NCBI RefSeq assembly: GCF_037652055.1
Contig: NZ_JBBKAH010000012.1
Location: forward strand, 124,001-188,000
Direction of reading: 5' to 3'
DNA length: 64,000 bases
From: Pelagibius sp037652055
GTDB taxonomy: Bacteria > Pseudomonadota > Alphaproteobacteria > Kiloniellales > Kiloniellaceae
Under the pieces are notes generated by a model. That model worked only from the letters and a program-made list of their open reading frames with translations, did no database searches and was not told the DNA's origin. The translations under genes and the position numbers were made by a program. Below are positions 53,265 to 61,639 of this stretch, one piece after another; within the stretch, counting starts at the first letter, position 1; each line of letters starts with the position of its first letter.

Positions 53265-54272
53265 ATGAAAATCCTGCTGGCGAGCGACGCCTGGTACCCG
53301 CAGATCAACGGCGTGGTACGCACCCTCAACCGCGTGCGCGAAGAACTCGCGCCGCAAGGGCACGTCTTCGAGGTGATCTGCCCGGAGCAGTTCCGCACCT
53401 TTCCCTGTCCTTCGTATCCCGAGATCCCGCTGGCGATCCTGCCGGGCCTCGGCATGGCCAGGCGCATCGAGGCGGTCGGGGCCGATGCCATCCACATCGC
53501 CACCGAAGGGCCGATCGGCCTGGCCGTCAGGAACTACTGCGTGAAGCGCGGGCTGCCCTTCACCACCTCCTACCACACGCGCTTTCCCGAGTACCTCAGC
53601 GCCCGTCTGCCCGTTTCCGTCGAGTGGGGCTACCGTTTCATGCGCTGGTTCCACAAGCCCTCCCAGGCCATCATGGTCGCGACCCAGTCGATGAAGCGCG
53701 AACTGGAAGCCCACGGCTTCCACAACCTGGTCGACTGGACCCGCGGAGTCGACACCACGCTGTTCCGGCCCGAGGCGCCCCAGGCGCTGGACGGCCTCGA
53801 CCTGCCGCGGCCGATCCACCTCTACGTCGGGCGGGTCGCGGTGGAAAAGAACATCAAGGCCTTCCTCGAACTGAAGCTCGAGGGCTCCAAGGTGGTGGTC
53901 GGCGACGGTCCCCAGCGCGCCGAACTGCAGGCCCAGTTCCCGGAGGTCTACTTCGCCGGCGCCAAGCAGGGCGAGGAACTGGCGTCCTACTATGCCTCCG
54001 GCGACGTCTTCGTCTTCCCCAGCAGGACCGACACCTTCGGCCTGGTGATGCTGGAGGCCATGGCCAGTGGCCTGCCGGTCGCCGCCTATCCGGTGCCGGG
54101 TCCGCTCGACATCGTCGACGGCGTCGGCGTCGGCGCCCTCAGCGAGGATCTCGGCTTCGCCGTCGGCGAGGCCATCAAGGTGCCGCGTGCCCAATGTCGC
54201 GAACACGCCCTCAAGTACTCCTGGACCGCCTGCGCCGAAATGTTCCTGGAGAACCTCCACCCGCTGCGGTGA
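53265..54272 (+). CDS. GT4-family glycosyltransferase
   Basis: A 335-residue retaining glycosyltransferase of the GT-B fold: N-terminal ILLASDAWYPQINGVVRTLN, central LYVGRVAVEKNIKAFLELKL, and the donor-binding EX7E region FPSRTDTFGLVMLEAMASGL. The start is like that of enzymes that glycosylate diacylglycerol or phosphatidylinositol (SqdX/PimB type). It follows the LpxH-like gene by 16 bases; together they suggest membrane glycolipid synthesis. Confidence 0.9.
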   Translation: MKILLASDAWYPQINGVVRTLNRVREELAPQGHVFEVICPEQFRTFPCPSYPEIPLAILPGLGMARRIEAVGADAIHIATEGPIGLAVRNYCVKRGLPFTTSYHTRFPEYLSARLPVSVEWGYRFMRWFHKPSQAIMVATQSMKRELEAHGFHNLVDWTRGVDTTLFRPEAPQALDGLDLPRPIHLYVGRVAVEKNIKAFLELKLEGSKVVVGDGPQRAELQAQFPEVYFAGAKQGEELASYYASGDVFVFPSRTDTFGLVMLEAMASGLPVAAYPVPGPLDIVDGVGVGALSEDLGFAVGEAIKVPRAQCREHALKYSWTACAEMFLENLHPLR

Positions 54273-54296
54273 CGTATTTCGGGTAGCGCCTCTTTT

Positions 54297-54419
54297 CTCC
54301 GCTGTCGTCCCGGCACTTGTTGCCGGGACCCATTGCCCTATCCGCGCGGGGATGGTGGGAGTATCGACGATCGCTGACGCCAATGGGTCCCGGGGACAAG
54401 CCCCGGCACGACAGCGGAG
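54297..54419. repeat. 123 bp compound intergenic palindrome
   Basis: Outer arms CTCCGCTGTCGT (54297-54308) and ACGACAGCGGAG (54408-54419) are perfect. Inner arms GGGACCCATTG (54325-54335) and CAATGGGTCCC (54381-54391) are perfect too. It is of the CCCGGCACGACAGC type found between genes in Alphaproteobacteria and follows the GT4 gene by 24 bases. Confidence 0.85.
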
Positions 54420-54449
54420 TTTTGATTGCACGGTAAGAGGCCCCTCTCG

Positions 54450-54554
54450 ATTGTCACCCCGGGCTTGATCCGGGGTCTACGGTTGGGCCTGGCGCCTGGG
54501 CTCTGCCATGGACCCCGGCTCGCGCTCGCAAGCTCGCTTGGCCGGGATGACAAT
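54450..54554. repeat. 105 bp intergenic palindrome of a second type
   Basis: ATTGTCA (54450-54456) and TGACAAT (54548-54554) bound an element with CCCCGGGCTTGATCCGGGGT on the left and CATGGACCCCGGCTC and GGCCGGGATGA on the right. The repeat is unlike the 54297-54419 element and probably belongs to a different family. Confidence 0.8.
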
Positions 54555-54588
54555 CCGGGTGAGTGAACGAGAATTGGCGTCGCCGCAT

Positions 54589-54598
54589 GACAGCGCTA
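54589..54598. promoter_or_regulatory. Half-conserved AGCGCT operator before the SMP-30 gene
   Basis: GACAGCGCTA lies 51 bases before the lactonase start. It shares its left half with the perfect GACAGCGCTGTC site before xylF. The gap 54273-54648 otherwise consists of the two palindromic repeats. Confidence 0.35.
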
Positions 54599-54648
54599 AA
54601 CTCCTTATCCAACAAGAGCCGCCAAGGCTCGCTATGGGGAGGAGATGC

Positions 54649-55557
54649 ATGTTCCCGGAGTACGACCCGCGCGACCGGCGCTTCAACGACTACATCAACG
54701 GCAACTGCCAGCTCGAGAAGCTCTATACCGGCACGCTCTGGGCCGAGGGACCGGTGTACTTCTGCGACGGCGACTTCCTGCTGTGGAGCGATATCCCCAA
54801 CACTAGAATGCTCAAGTGGACGCCCGGTGGCGGCGTCACCGAATTCCGCAAGCCGTCGAACTACGCCAACGGCCACACCCGCGACCGGGAAGGTCGCCTG
54901 GTCTCCTGTGAGCACGGCGCCCGGCGGGTCACCCGCACGGAGTGGGACGGCTCGATCACCGTGCTGGCCGACAGCTACAAGGGCAAGCGCCTGAACTCGC
55001 CCAACGACGTGGTGGTGAAGTCCGACGGCACGGTGTGGTTCACCGACCCGCCCTACGGCATCCTCTCCGACTACGAGGGCCACAAGGGCGAGAGCGAGAT
55101 CGGCGCCTGCCATGTCTACCGCCTCGATCCCAAGACCGGCAAGCTGACCATCGCCGCCGACGATTTCGTGAAGCCCAACGGTCTCGCCTTTTCGCCGGAC
55201 GAGAAGATCCTCTACATCGCCGACACCGGCGCCTCGCACGATCCGGAAGGGCCGCGCCACATCCGCGCCTTCAAGGTCGCCAAGGACGGCACCCTCTCCG
55301 GCGGCAAGGTCTTCGCGGTCTGCGATGCCGGGCTGTTCGACGGATTCAGACTGGACGAGGACGGCAACATCTGGTCCAGCGCCGGCGACGGCGTGCACTG
55401 TTTCTCCCCCAAGGGCGAACTGCTGGGCAAGATCCGGGTGCCGGAGGTGGTCTCCAACGTCACCTTCGGCGGCCCCAAGAAGAACCGCCTCTTCATCACC
55501 GCCACGACCTCGCTCTACGCCATCACGCTGAACCGCCGCGGGGTGCAGTGGCCGTAA
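54649..55557 (+). CDS. SMP-30/gluconolactonase-family protein
   Basis: A 302-residue six-bladed propeller lactonase. The metal-site residues appear in LWAEGPVYF (Glu), RLNSPNDVVVKSDGTVWFTD (Asn) and NGLAFSPDEKILYIADTG (Asp). It would hydrolyse a sugar lactone. ATG 54649 follows GGGGAGGAG. It is convergent with the two-permease sugar ABC operon, so oxidation of the imported sugar to a lactone is a reasonable guess. No signal peptide is seen. Confidence 0.9.
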   Translation: MFPEYDPRDRRFNDYINGNCQLEKLYTGTLWAEGPVYFCDGDFLLWSDIPNTRMLKWTPGGGVTEFRKPSNYANGHTRDREGRLVSCEHGARRVTRTEWDGSITVLADSYKGKRLNSPNDVVVKSDGTVWFTDPPYGILSDYEGHKGESEIGACHVYRLDPKTGKLTIAADDFVKPNGLAFSPDEKILYIADTGASHDPEGPRHIRAFKVAKDGTLSGGKVFAVCDAGLFDGFRLDEDGNIWSSAGDGVHCFSPKGELLGKIRVPEVVSNVTFGGPKKNRLFITATTSLYAITLNRRGVQWP

Positions 55558-55565
55558 GAATTTTT

Positions 55566-55727
55566 ACCCTCTCCCCTTGTGGGAGAGGGTTGCTGAGCCT
55601 TAGCGAGCGTAGCGAGCTTAGGCGAAGCTGGGTGAGGGGGCGCCGCCGCTCTGCCCCTCACCCAGCTTCGCGTAGGTTCGCGCAGGCACTCACCAACGCC
55701 GCACATTCCTCTCCCGCAAGGGGAGAG
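55566..55727. repeat. Cluster of three hairpins between convergent genes
   Basis: ACCCTCTCCC-loop-GGGAGAGGGT (55566-55590), a perfect 17 bp stem (arms 55623-55639 and 55654-55670, starting CGAAGCTGGGTGAGGGG), and CTCTCCC-GCAAG-GGGAGAG (55709-55727). This is a known kind of alphaproteobacterial intergenic repeat. A TTTTT at 55561-55565 precedes it. It can end transcription from the lactonase gene on one side and the ABC operon on the other. Confidence 0.85.
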
Positions 55728-55739
55728 CGGGCACCACCG

Positions 55740-56687
55740 TCACCCCACCACCTTCTGCCCCCGTCCATACACCAGCAGCATGCCGATGATGACGCAGCCG
55801 TAGATGATCTGGCGGCCGGCCTCGGGCATCTGCATGACCGACAGGATCGAGGCCAGCAGCGAGATCAGGATGACACCGGCGATGGTGCCGAGGTAGCTGC
55901 CGCGGCCGCCCAGGATGTGGGTGCCGCCCAGCACCACGGCGGCGATGGCCGGCAGCAGGTAGGGGTCGCCCATCGCCTGGTAGCCCTTGGAGGAATAGCC
56001 GGCCAGCAGCACGCCGGCCAATGCAGAGCACATGCCGGAGATGGCAAAGCAGGTGACGATGACGAGGCGCGTGTTCACGCCGGAGAGGTAGGTCGCCGTC
56101 TCGCGGTTGCCGATGGCGTAGATGTAGCGCCCCAGCGGCGTCTTCTTCAGCATGACGACGATGGCGATGCCGAGCAGCGCCCAGATGAACACCGCGTTGG
56201 GAATGCCCAGCACGACGCGCTCCACCGCCAGCCAGTGCATGAGCTCGGTGGCGTGGTCCTGCGGCGCGAAGCCGCCGGTGTGCAGCACCATGACGCCCTG
56301 AGCCACCGCGTTGATGCCGAGGGTGAAGATCATCGAGGGCACGCGCAGGATGGCGACGCCCAGGCCGTTGATGATGCCGAAGACGAGGCCGCAGAAGACG
56401 CCGAAGGGGATCGCCCACTCCGGCCCCCACCAGCCGGCCGCGGCCGTCGACATCATGCCGCCGACGGTGACCAGCCAAGGGATGGAAAGATCGATGTGGC
56501 CCAGCAGGATCACCAGCATGACGCCGGAGGCGATGAGGCCCAGGAAGGCGGCGACCTGCAGCTGCTGCAGCAGGTAGTTGGCCGAGAGGAAGCTGGAGGA
56601 ATAGAGGCTGCCGGCCAGCAGCAGCACGACGATGAAGCCGAAGGCGATGGCGACCGGTCTGTCGATGCGTTTGAGGACCGCTTGCAT
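55740..56687 (-). CDS. Sugar ABC transporter permease 2 (RbsC family)
   Basis: A 315-residue inner-membrane permease with about nine helices and the family segments GHIDLSIPWLVTVGGMMSTA, GIINGLGVAILRVPSMIFTL and AAVVLGGTHILGGRGSYLGT. The ATG overlaps the stop of the first permease as TGATG. It is the last gene of SBP - ATPase - permease - permease. Two different permeases indicate a heterodimeric channel, as in the rhamnose and galactofuranose importers. Confidence 0.92.
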   Translation of the reverse strand: MQAVLKRIDRPVAIAFGFIVVLLLAGSLYSSSFLSANYLLQQLQVAAFLGLIASGVMLVILLGHIDLSIPWLVTVGGMMSTAAAGWWGPEWAIPFGVFCGLVFGIINGLGVAILRVPSMIFTLGINAVAQGVMVLHTGGFAPQDHATELMHWLAVERVVLGIPNAVFIWALLGIAIVVMLKKTPLGRYIYAIGNRETATYLSGVNTRLVIVTCFAISGMCSALAGVLLAGYSSKGYQAMGDPYLLPAIAAVVLGGTHILGGRGSYLGTIAGVILISLLASILSVMQMPEAGRQIIYGCVIIGMLLVYGRGQKVVG

Positions 56688-57688
56688 CAGTTGAACAGCT
56701 CCAGCCTGTTCTTCACGCGGAACACCCGGGCGGCGCCCAGGCTGACCGCGCCCAGCAGCACCACGCCCTGGAACAGCGGCTGCCACAGCGGCGGCAGGTC
56801 GAAGACGAACAGCAGGTCGTCGATGGTGCGCAGGATGAAGGCGCCGAAGATGGAGCCGATGGCGCCGCCGGCGCCGCCGTACAGCGCGGTGCCGCCGATC
56901 ACCACCGCGGCGATGGAGTTGAGGGTGTAGGTGCCGCCGATTGGCGCCGAGGCCTCGCCGGAGAAGGTGACGAAGGTGAGCATGAGGCCGGCGACGCCCG
57001 CCAGCAACCCGGCCAGGGTATAGGCCGCCAGCTTGGAACGCCCGATGTCGAGGCCGGACATGTAGGCGGCGCCCTCGGCCGAGCCGATGGCGTAGCAGCC
57101 GCGCCCGATCACCGAGTTGCGGAACGGCAGCCAGATGAGCACCGCCACCGCCAGCAGCAGCACCAGCGAGGTCGGCACGGTCTCGAACACCGTGTAGGTC
57201 ATGAAGTCGGCGAGGTCGGGATCGACGGCACCGCCGGGCACCGGCCGCAGCAGCAGGGCGATGCCGTAGTAGACGGCGCCGGTCGCCAGCGTGGTGATGA
57301 TCGGCTGCAGGCGGCCGTAGACCACGATGGCGCCGTTCACGAAGCCGGCCAGCGCGCCCGCCAGCAGCACGGCCACGATGCCGAGGGCCACCTGCCAGGG
57401 CTCCCCGCTGACGATCGAGGAGGCGAGGCAGTTGGTCATCACGAAGACCATCCCGACCGAGAGGTCGAGGCCGCCGGTCAGCACCGGCAGGGTCTGCGCC
57501 ATGGCGACCAGGGCCAGCAGCACCGCCTTGTTCGCGGCGGTGGTCACCACCGGCACCGTGAGGCCGGCCGGATGGTTCGAGACGTAGAGGGTGAACATCG
57601 CGACGAAGACGGCGATGGCGATCAGCAGGCCCTGGTTCTGCCCGGCCCGCAGCTTCCAGTCGCCCAGGGTTCCGGTCGCGGCACTCAT
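56687..57688 (-). CDS. Sugar ABC transporter permease 1 (RbsC family)
   Basis: A 333-residue permease. MAQTLPVLTGGLDLSVGMVF, GFVNGAIVVYGRLQPIITTL and AAVVIGGTALYGGAGGAIGS are the conserved RbsC-like segments. The ATG at 57688 overlaps the ATPase stop as ATGA. It is distinct from the second permease, so this is not a recent duplication. Confidence 0.92.
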   Translation of the reverse strand: MSAATGTLGDWKLRAGQNQGLLIAIAVFVAMFTLYVSNHPAGLTVPVVTTAANKAVLLALVAMAQTLPVLTGGLDLSVGMVFVMTNCLASSIVSGEPWQVALGIVAVLLAGALAGFVNGAIVVYGRLQPIITTLATGAVYYGIALLLRPVPGGAVDPDLADFMTYTVFETVPTSLVLLLAVAVLIWLPFRNSVIGRGCYAIGSAEGAAYMSGLDIGRSKLAAYTLAGLLAGVAGLMLTFVTFSGEASAPIGGTYTLNSIAAVVIGGTALYGGAGGAIGSIFGAFILRTIDDLLFVFDLPPLWQPLFQGVVLLGAVSLGAARVFRVKNRLELFN

Positions 57689-59280
57689 GCCCGGGCCTCC
57701 TTGCGGGGTTGCGCGGGCGGGGTGGGGCGCTCCAGGTCGATGTTGAGGGCGCTGGCGATGATGTTCTCCTCGTTGATCGCCTCGCCGGTCAGCTCGCGGA
57801 TGATGCCGCCGCCGTACATGATGGAGACGCGGTCGCAGCAGCCGATCAGTTCGTCGTAGTCGGTGGTGTAGAACAGGATCGCCGTGCCGGCGTCGGCCAG
57901 CTCGCGCAGCAGCTGGTAGATCTCCTGCTTGGTGCCGACGTCGATGCCGCGCGTCGGGTCGTTCAGCAGGATGACGCGCGCCTCGGTCATCAGCCACTTG
58001 GCGATCACCACCTTCTGCTGGTTGCCGCCGGACAGCGTGGCCGCCGGGCTGTCGACGTCGCCCACCTTGATGGCGAGGCGCTTGACCATCTCGTCCACCT
58101 TCGCGTTCTGGCGTGCGCGGTCGATGAAGATGCCTTTCGTAAACTTGCCGATCGAGGCCATGGAGATGTTGTCGCGCACCGACATCGGCAGCAGCAGGCC
58201 CTCCGATTTGCGGTCCTCGGGAATGAGGGCCATGCGGATCTTCTGCGATTTCGCCTGGCCGGGGCTGGAAAGGCGCGCCGGTTTGGCGTCCACCTCGACC
58301 GCGCCGGTGACGCCGCGCAGCACGCCGAAGAGGGCGAGCAGCAGCTCGCGCTGGCCCTGGCCGTCGAGGCCACCGAGGCCGACGATCTCGCCCTGGCCGA
58401 CGGTGAGGGAGACGTCCTTCAGGCGCCCGGCCCAGGCGAGATTCTTCACGCTTAGCGCCGGGGCGGGGGGCGCGGCACGGACCGGCTTGGCTGGGTAGAC
58501 CTGGGTGTAGTCGCGCCCGATCATCAGGCGCACGACCTCGTTGTCGCTCCGCGCGCCTTTGCGGAAGGTCTCGATGTGGCGGCCGTTGCGGAACACCGAA
58601 CAGCTGTCGGCCAGCTGTTCGATCTCGTGCATGCGGTGGGAGATGTAGAGGATGGCGAGGCCGTCGCGGCGCAGGTCGCGCAGGATGCCGTAGACTTTCT
58701 CGACATCGCCGGCGGTCAGCGCCGAGGTTGCCTCGTCGAGGATCAGCAGGCGCGGGTCGCGGCCCAGCGCCTTGGCGATCTCCACCATCTGGCGGCGCGA
58801 AAGCGAGAGGTTCTTCACCAGCTCCAGCGGGTTCACGTCGGCGCAGCCGACGCGCGCCAGCAGGGCCTCGGCGCGGCGCCGCTGGGCGCGATGGTTGATG
58901 AAGCCGAAGCGTCCCGGCGGCGCCGTCATGCAGATGTTGTCGGCGACCGAGAGGTCCGGCATGAGGGAGAGTTCCTGGAAGATGCAGACGATGCCGGCGG
59001 CGTTGGCGTCCTGCGGCCCGGTAAAGGCGACCTCGCGGCCCTCCAGCATCAGCCGTCCGGCGGTCGGCGCCACCACGCCGGCGGCGATCTTGATGAGGGT
59101 CGACTTGCCGGCGCCGTTCTCCCCCAGCACCGCGTGGATGGCGCCGCGCTCGCAGGCGAAGTCGACATCGTCCAGCGCCAGGATGCCGCCGTAGCGCTTG
59201 GTGATGCCGTGCATCTGCCAGAACGGCGCGGCGGTCGGGCCCGAGGGAGAACGGTCGGAAGAAGGGAGTGGGTCGGTCAT
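57685..59280 (-). CDS. Sugar ABC transporter ATP-binding protein (two ABC domains)
   Basis: A 531-residue tandem ATPase of the RbsA/MglA/XylG type. Domain 1 has Walker A GENGAGKST, signature LSLSRRQMVEIAKAL and Walker B LLILDEATSAL. Domain 2 has the usual degenerate Walker A (GLGGLDGQGQREL), signature LSGGNQQKVVIAKWL and VILLNDPTRGIDVGTK. ATG 59280 is chosen over an in-frame start further upstream because the extra residues are not conserved in type. It is separated from the SBP gene by 109 bases that hold a hairpin. Confidence 0.93.
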   Translation of the reverse strand: MTDPLPSSDRSPSGPTAAPFWQMHGITKRYGGILALDDVDFACERGAIHAVLGENGAGKSTLIKIAAGVVAPTAGRLMLEGREVAFTGPQDANAAGIVCIFQELSLMPDLSVADNICMTAPPGRFGFINHRAQRRRAEALLARVGCADVNPLELVKNLSLSRRQMVEIAKALGRDPRLLILDEATSALTAGDVEKVYGILRDLRRDGLAILYISHRMHEIEQLADSCSVFRNGRHIETFRKGARSDNEVVRLMIGRDYTQVYPAKPVRAAPPAPALSVKNLAWAGRLKDVSLTVGQGEIVGLGGLDGQGQRELLLALFGVLRGVTGAVEVDAKPARLSSPGQAKSQKIRMALIPEDRKSEGLLLPMSVRDNISMASIGKFTKGIFIDRARQNAKVDEMVKRLAIKVGDVDSPAATLSGGNQQKVVIAKWLMTEARVILLNDPTRGIDVGTKQEIYQLLRELADAGTAILFYTTDYDELIGCCDRVSIMYGGGIIRELTGEAINEENIIASALNIDLERPTPPAQPRKEARA

Positions 59281-59329
59281 GCGTGGGCCCGGCGCAAGAG
59301 TCTCAAGACAAACGGAAAGGGCAGGCGAT

Positions 59330-59355
59330 GCCGCGCCCCGCGCAAGGGGCACGGC
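59330..59355 (-). terminator. Hairpin between SBP and ATPase genes of the sugar ABC operon
   Basis: Arms 59330-59339 and 59346-59355 (GCCGCGCCCC / GGGGCACGGC) pair over 10 bp with one wobble around a 6-base loop. It follows the SBP stop by 34 bases, without a T-run. It resembles in place and shape the hairpins after dctP and xylF. Confidence 0.55.
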
Positions 59356-59389
59356 ACCGTCTGACCCGAGGCACGCTGTGGGAGGCGGC

Positions 59390-60517
59390 CTACTGGTCGC
59401 CCTCGGACTTCGACATGATTTCCTTCGCCGTGATGTTCACGTCGCAGGGCGGAAACTCGTTCGGGGTGAAGAAGTTGTCGGTGAGGTCCGGGTAGTAGTT
59501 CTCGCCGGCCTTGAAGTCCGGGTGCTCGACCAGCGGGATCGGCACCGAGACGTACTGCGGCAGCACCTCGCCCTGCAGCGCGGTGATCGCGGTCTTGGCG
59601 GCGATGGCCACCAGGCCCGGCGACTGCCCGGCGGAGGAGCAGATGAGGCCCTCGCTGGCGTGCTGGGCGCAGAGCTTGCGGAAACCGTTCTCGGCCTCGC
59701 CGGCGACCGGCACGAAGGGATGGCCGGCATCGATCATGGCGCGCACCGCGCCGGTCGAGCCTCCCTGCACGAAGACGCCGTCGAACTGGCCGTGCACGGC
59801 GATGGCGTCGGCGGTGACCTTCTGGGCGGTGCCGTCGTCCCAGTTGCCCACGACCTCGACGATGTCGTATTTGCCGCCGCCTTCCATCACTTCGCGGAAG
59901 CCATTGTGGCGGTCGCGGTCGACCGAGTTGCCGGGCAGGCCGCGCACTTCCAGGATCTTGCCGGAGTCACCGACGTTCTTGACCAGCCAGCGGCCCATGA
60001 TGCGACCGATCTCGGACTGGTCCTCGTTGACCTGCAGAATGTCCTCACTGTCCAGCACGTTGTCGAAGGGTACCAGCACGACACCGGCGCGGTTGGCGCG
60101 GCGGATGACCGGCTCGAAGGCGGTCGGGTTCACCGCGATGGTCAGGATGGCGTCGTAGCCGGCGTTGATGAAGTTGTCGATGGCGGCGATCTGCGCGGCC
60201 ACGTCGGTGCCGGTGGAGACCACTTTCAGTTCCTCGATCATCGGCGCGACGTCGTCCTGTTCGGCGTAGGCCTTCAGCGTCTTGATCATCTGGATGCGCC
60301 AGGTGTTGCCGACGAAGCCGTTGGCCATGGCGATGCGGTAGGGCGGCTCTTTCTTGGGGAACTTCAAAAACTTGGTGTCGGCGCTGAAGGGGGCGAAGCA
60401 GGACGGATTGACGCCCGGGCCGCTGACCACTTCCGGGCCGGCGGCAAGAGACTGCGAGACGATCCCGGTCGCCATGGCGGCGGCCAGAGTCATCCCGAGC
60501 ATGGATTTCGTGAGCAT
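59390..60517 (-). CDS. Sugar ABC transporter substrate-binding protein
   Basis: A 375-residue periplasmic binding protein of the RbsB-like type 1 fold. The signal peptide is MLTKSMLGMTLAAAMATGIV..., cleaved near SLAAG. Fold landmarks are YRIAMANGFVGNTWRIQMIK, YDAILTIAVNPTAFEPVIRR, NEDQSEIGRIMGRWLVKN and GVFVQGGSTGAVRAMIDAG. The sugar cannot be named. GGGAGGAA precedes the ATG at 60517. The gene opens a four-gene import operon. Confidence 0.92.
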   Translation of the reverse strand: MLTKSMLGMTLAAAMATGIVSQSLAAGPEVVSGPGVNPSCFAPFSADTKFLKFPKKEPPYRIAMANGFVGNTWRIQMIKTLKAYAEQDDVAPMIEELKVVSTGTDVAAQIAAIDNFINAGYDAILTIAVNPTAFEPVIRRANRAGVVLVPFDNVLDSEDILQVNEDQSEIGRIMGRWLVKNVGDSGKILEVRGLPGNSVDRDRHNGFREVMEGGGKYDIVEVVGNWDDGTAQKVTADAIAVHGQFDGVFVQGGSTGAVRAMIDAGHPFVPVAGEAENGFRKLCAQHASEGLICSSAGQSPGLVAIAAKTAITALQGEVLPQYVSVPIPLVEHPDFKAGENYYPDLTDNFFTPNEFPPCDVNITAKEIMSKSEGDQ

Positions 60518-60642
60518 GTGCGTTCCTCCCAAATGCCGTCCGGCACGCCGTTAAAGGGTGCCGCCGGCAGCGTTTCTTTATGCCTCGGGAGCCTTGCCGG
60601 CCGGTGGGACCGGCACTGGAAAGGGCCCGGGCTTTCATTCTT

Positions 60643-60654
60643 GATAGCGCTACC
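60643..60654. promoter_or_regulatory. LacI-type operator candidate before the sugar SBP gene
   Basis: GATAGCGCTACC has the perfect 8 bp core TAGCGCTA and lies 126 bases upstream of the SBP start. LacI/GalR-family operators commonly have such a GC-centred palindrome. A related perfect site lies before xylF. Confidence 0.5.
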
Positions 60655-60691
60655 GTGACCCAGCTTTCGCATTCAGTCAATCCACACCTTG

Positions 60692-60735
60692 GGCCAATAT
60701 GGGGCCAATAGGTGCCCAATAGGGCTCCAATAGCG
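60692..60735. repeat. Four 11 bp direct repeats with CCAATA core
   Basis: Units GGCCAATATGG, GGCCAATAGGT, GCCCAATAGGG and CTCCAATAGCG follow without gap. CCAATA starts at 60694, 60705, 60716 and 60727, exactly 11 bp apart, so all copies lie on one face of the DNA. OmpR/PhoB-family response regulators bind 11 bp direct repeats of this layout. Confidence 0.7.
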
Positions 60736-60737
60736 CC

Positions 60738-60782
60738 CCCAAAGGGAGCGAGGCGGCGCTTTGCCGCCGTCCCCCTTTTGGG
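60738..60782. promoter_or_regulatory. Long hairpin downstream of the 11 bp repeats
   Basis: Inner arms GGCGGC (60752-60757) and GCCGCC (60763-60768), and outer arms CCCAAAGGG (60738-60746) and CCCTTTTGGG (60773-60782) with one bulged T. It may insulate the divergent genes; neither strand has a proper T-run after it. Confidence 0.4.
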
Positions 60783-60876
60783 CGATCACGAGACGGCGAG
60801 CGCCGCTGTTCAAGGCCGGGGCGCTCCGATACCATCGCGACCGGAGTTTCCACGAAATCAGGAGTGCGGCGTCAGA

Positions 60877-61575
60877 ATGAAACGTGCGATCGGGATGTTG
60901 TGTTTTTGCCTGGCGGCGGCGCCGGTGTTCTTCCTGTTGCCGGCGGCGCCCGCCAGCGCGGGCTGCGGCGACCGCCCCGCCGCCGGCGTGGACTGGTCGA
61001 AGTGCGAGAAGCGGCGCCTGATGCTGGGCAGCCAGAATCTCAGCAAGGGCAGCTTCGTGCGCACCGATTTCAGCCGCTCCGACCTGGCTGGTGCCAAGCT
61101 GGCTGGCGCCGATCTCACCGAGGCGGACTTCGAGCACGCTCGCCTGGCCGGCGCCGACCTCAGCGGTGCCAACCTCGCCAAAGCCAGCGGCTCGCGCGCC
61201 AACTTCGTCGAGGCCGTGCTGAAAGGGGCCGATCTCAGCAAGGCGGAGATGGCGCGCGCCGATTTCACCGGCGCCGACTTCACCGGCGCGACGATGCAGA
61301 AGGCCGAGTTGGGCCGCGCGCTGCTGAACGACGCGGTGCTCGACGGCGCTGACCTGACCAAGGCGGAGATCGCCCGCGCGGTCTTCGCCGGCGCCAGCCT
61401 GAAGGGCGCCGACCTGACGGGCGCCTACACCTACCTGACCCACTTCGAGGCGACCGACCTCTCTGCGGCCAAGGGCCTCACCCAGATGCAGCTGGACGCC
61501 GCCTGCGGCGACGCCAAAACGGTGCTGCCGGAAGGGCTCACGGCACCCGCCGCCTGGCCCTGCGGTCAGGAGTAG
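60877..61575 (+). CDS. Exported pentapeptide-repeat protein
   Basis: A 232-residue protein with a signal peptide (MLCFCLAAAPVFFLLPAAPA, cleaved near ASAG). A Cys-containing segment (GCGDRPAAGVDWSKCEKRRL) and about 25 pentapeptide repeats of the A(D/N)LxG kind (LAGADLTEADFEHARLAGAD) follow. These would fold as a right-handed beta-helix in the periplasm. A second Cys pair near the end (LDAACGDA, AWPCGQE) may lock the cap by disulfides. AGGAG lies 11 bases before the ATG. The role is unknown. Confidence 0.85.
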   Translation: MKRAIGMLCFCLAAAPVFFLLPAAPASAGCGDRPAAGVDWSKCEKRRLMLGSQNLSKGSFVRTDFSRSDLAGAKLAGADLTEADFEHARLAGADLSGANLAKASGSRANFVEAVLKGADLSKAEMARADFTGADFTGATMQKAELGRALLNDAVLDGADLTKAEIARAVFAGASLKGADLTGAYTYLTHFEATDLSAAKGLTQMQLDAACGDAKTVLPEGLTAPAAWPCGQE

Positions 61576-61639
61576 CGCGGGCCGGCCTGCCGTCGCTCTA
61601 GACATTGCCGTTCCCGCTCCGGTCTCCAAAACGATCCGG

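Larger units (their letters stand above)
60518..60876. other. 359-base divergent regulatory region
   Basis: Between the sugar SBP gene (leftward) and the pentapeptide-repeat gene (rightward). It holds an AGCGCT-centred operator (60643-60654), four 11 bp direct repeats (60692-60735) and a hairpin (60738-60782). On the minus strand TTGACT (60680-60675) could be a -35 box, but no good -10 box follows at the right distance. No gene is apparent. Confidence 0.6.

Noticed and set aside
55566..55727. CRISPR-like array of hairpins
   Set aside because: The repeats differ from one another, are not regularly spaced and have no unique spacers of equal length; no cas gene is present.
54942..56930. A 662-codon plus-strand frame spanning the end of the lactonase gene and the first ABC permease
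   Set aside because: It runs through intergenic repeats and opposite to a permease with clear helices, so it is not a real gene.
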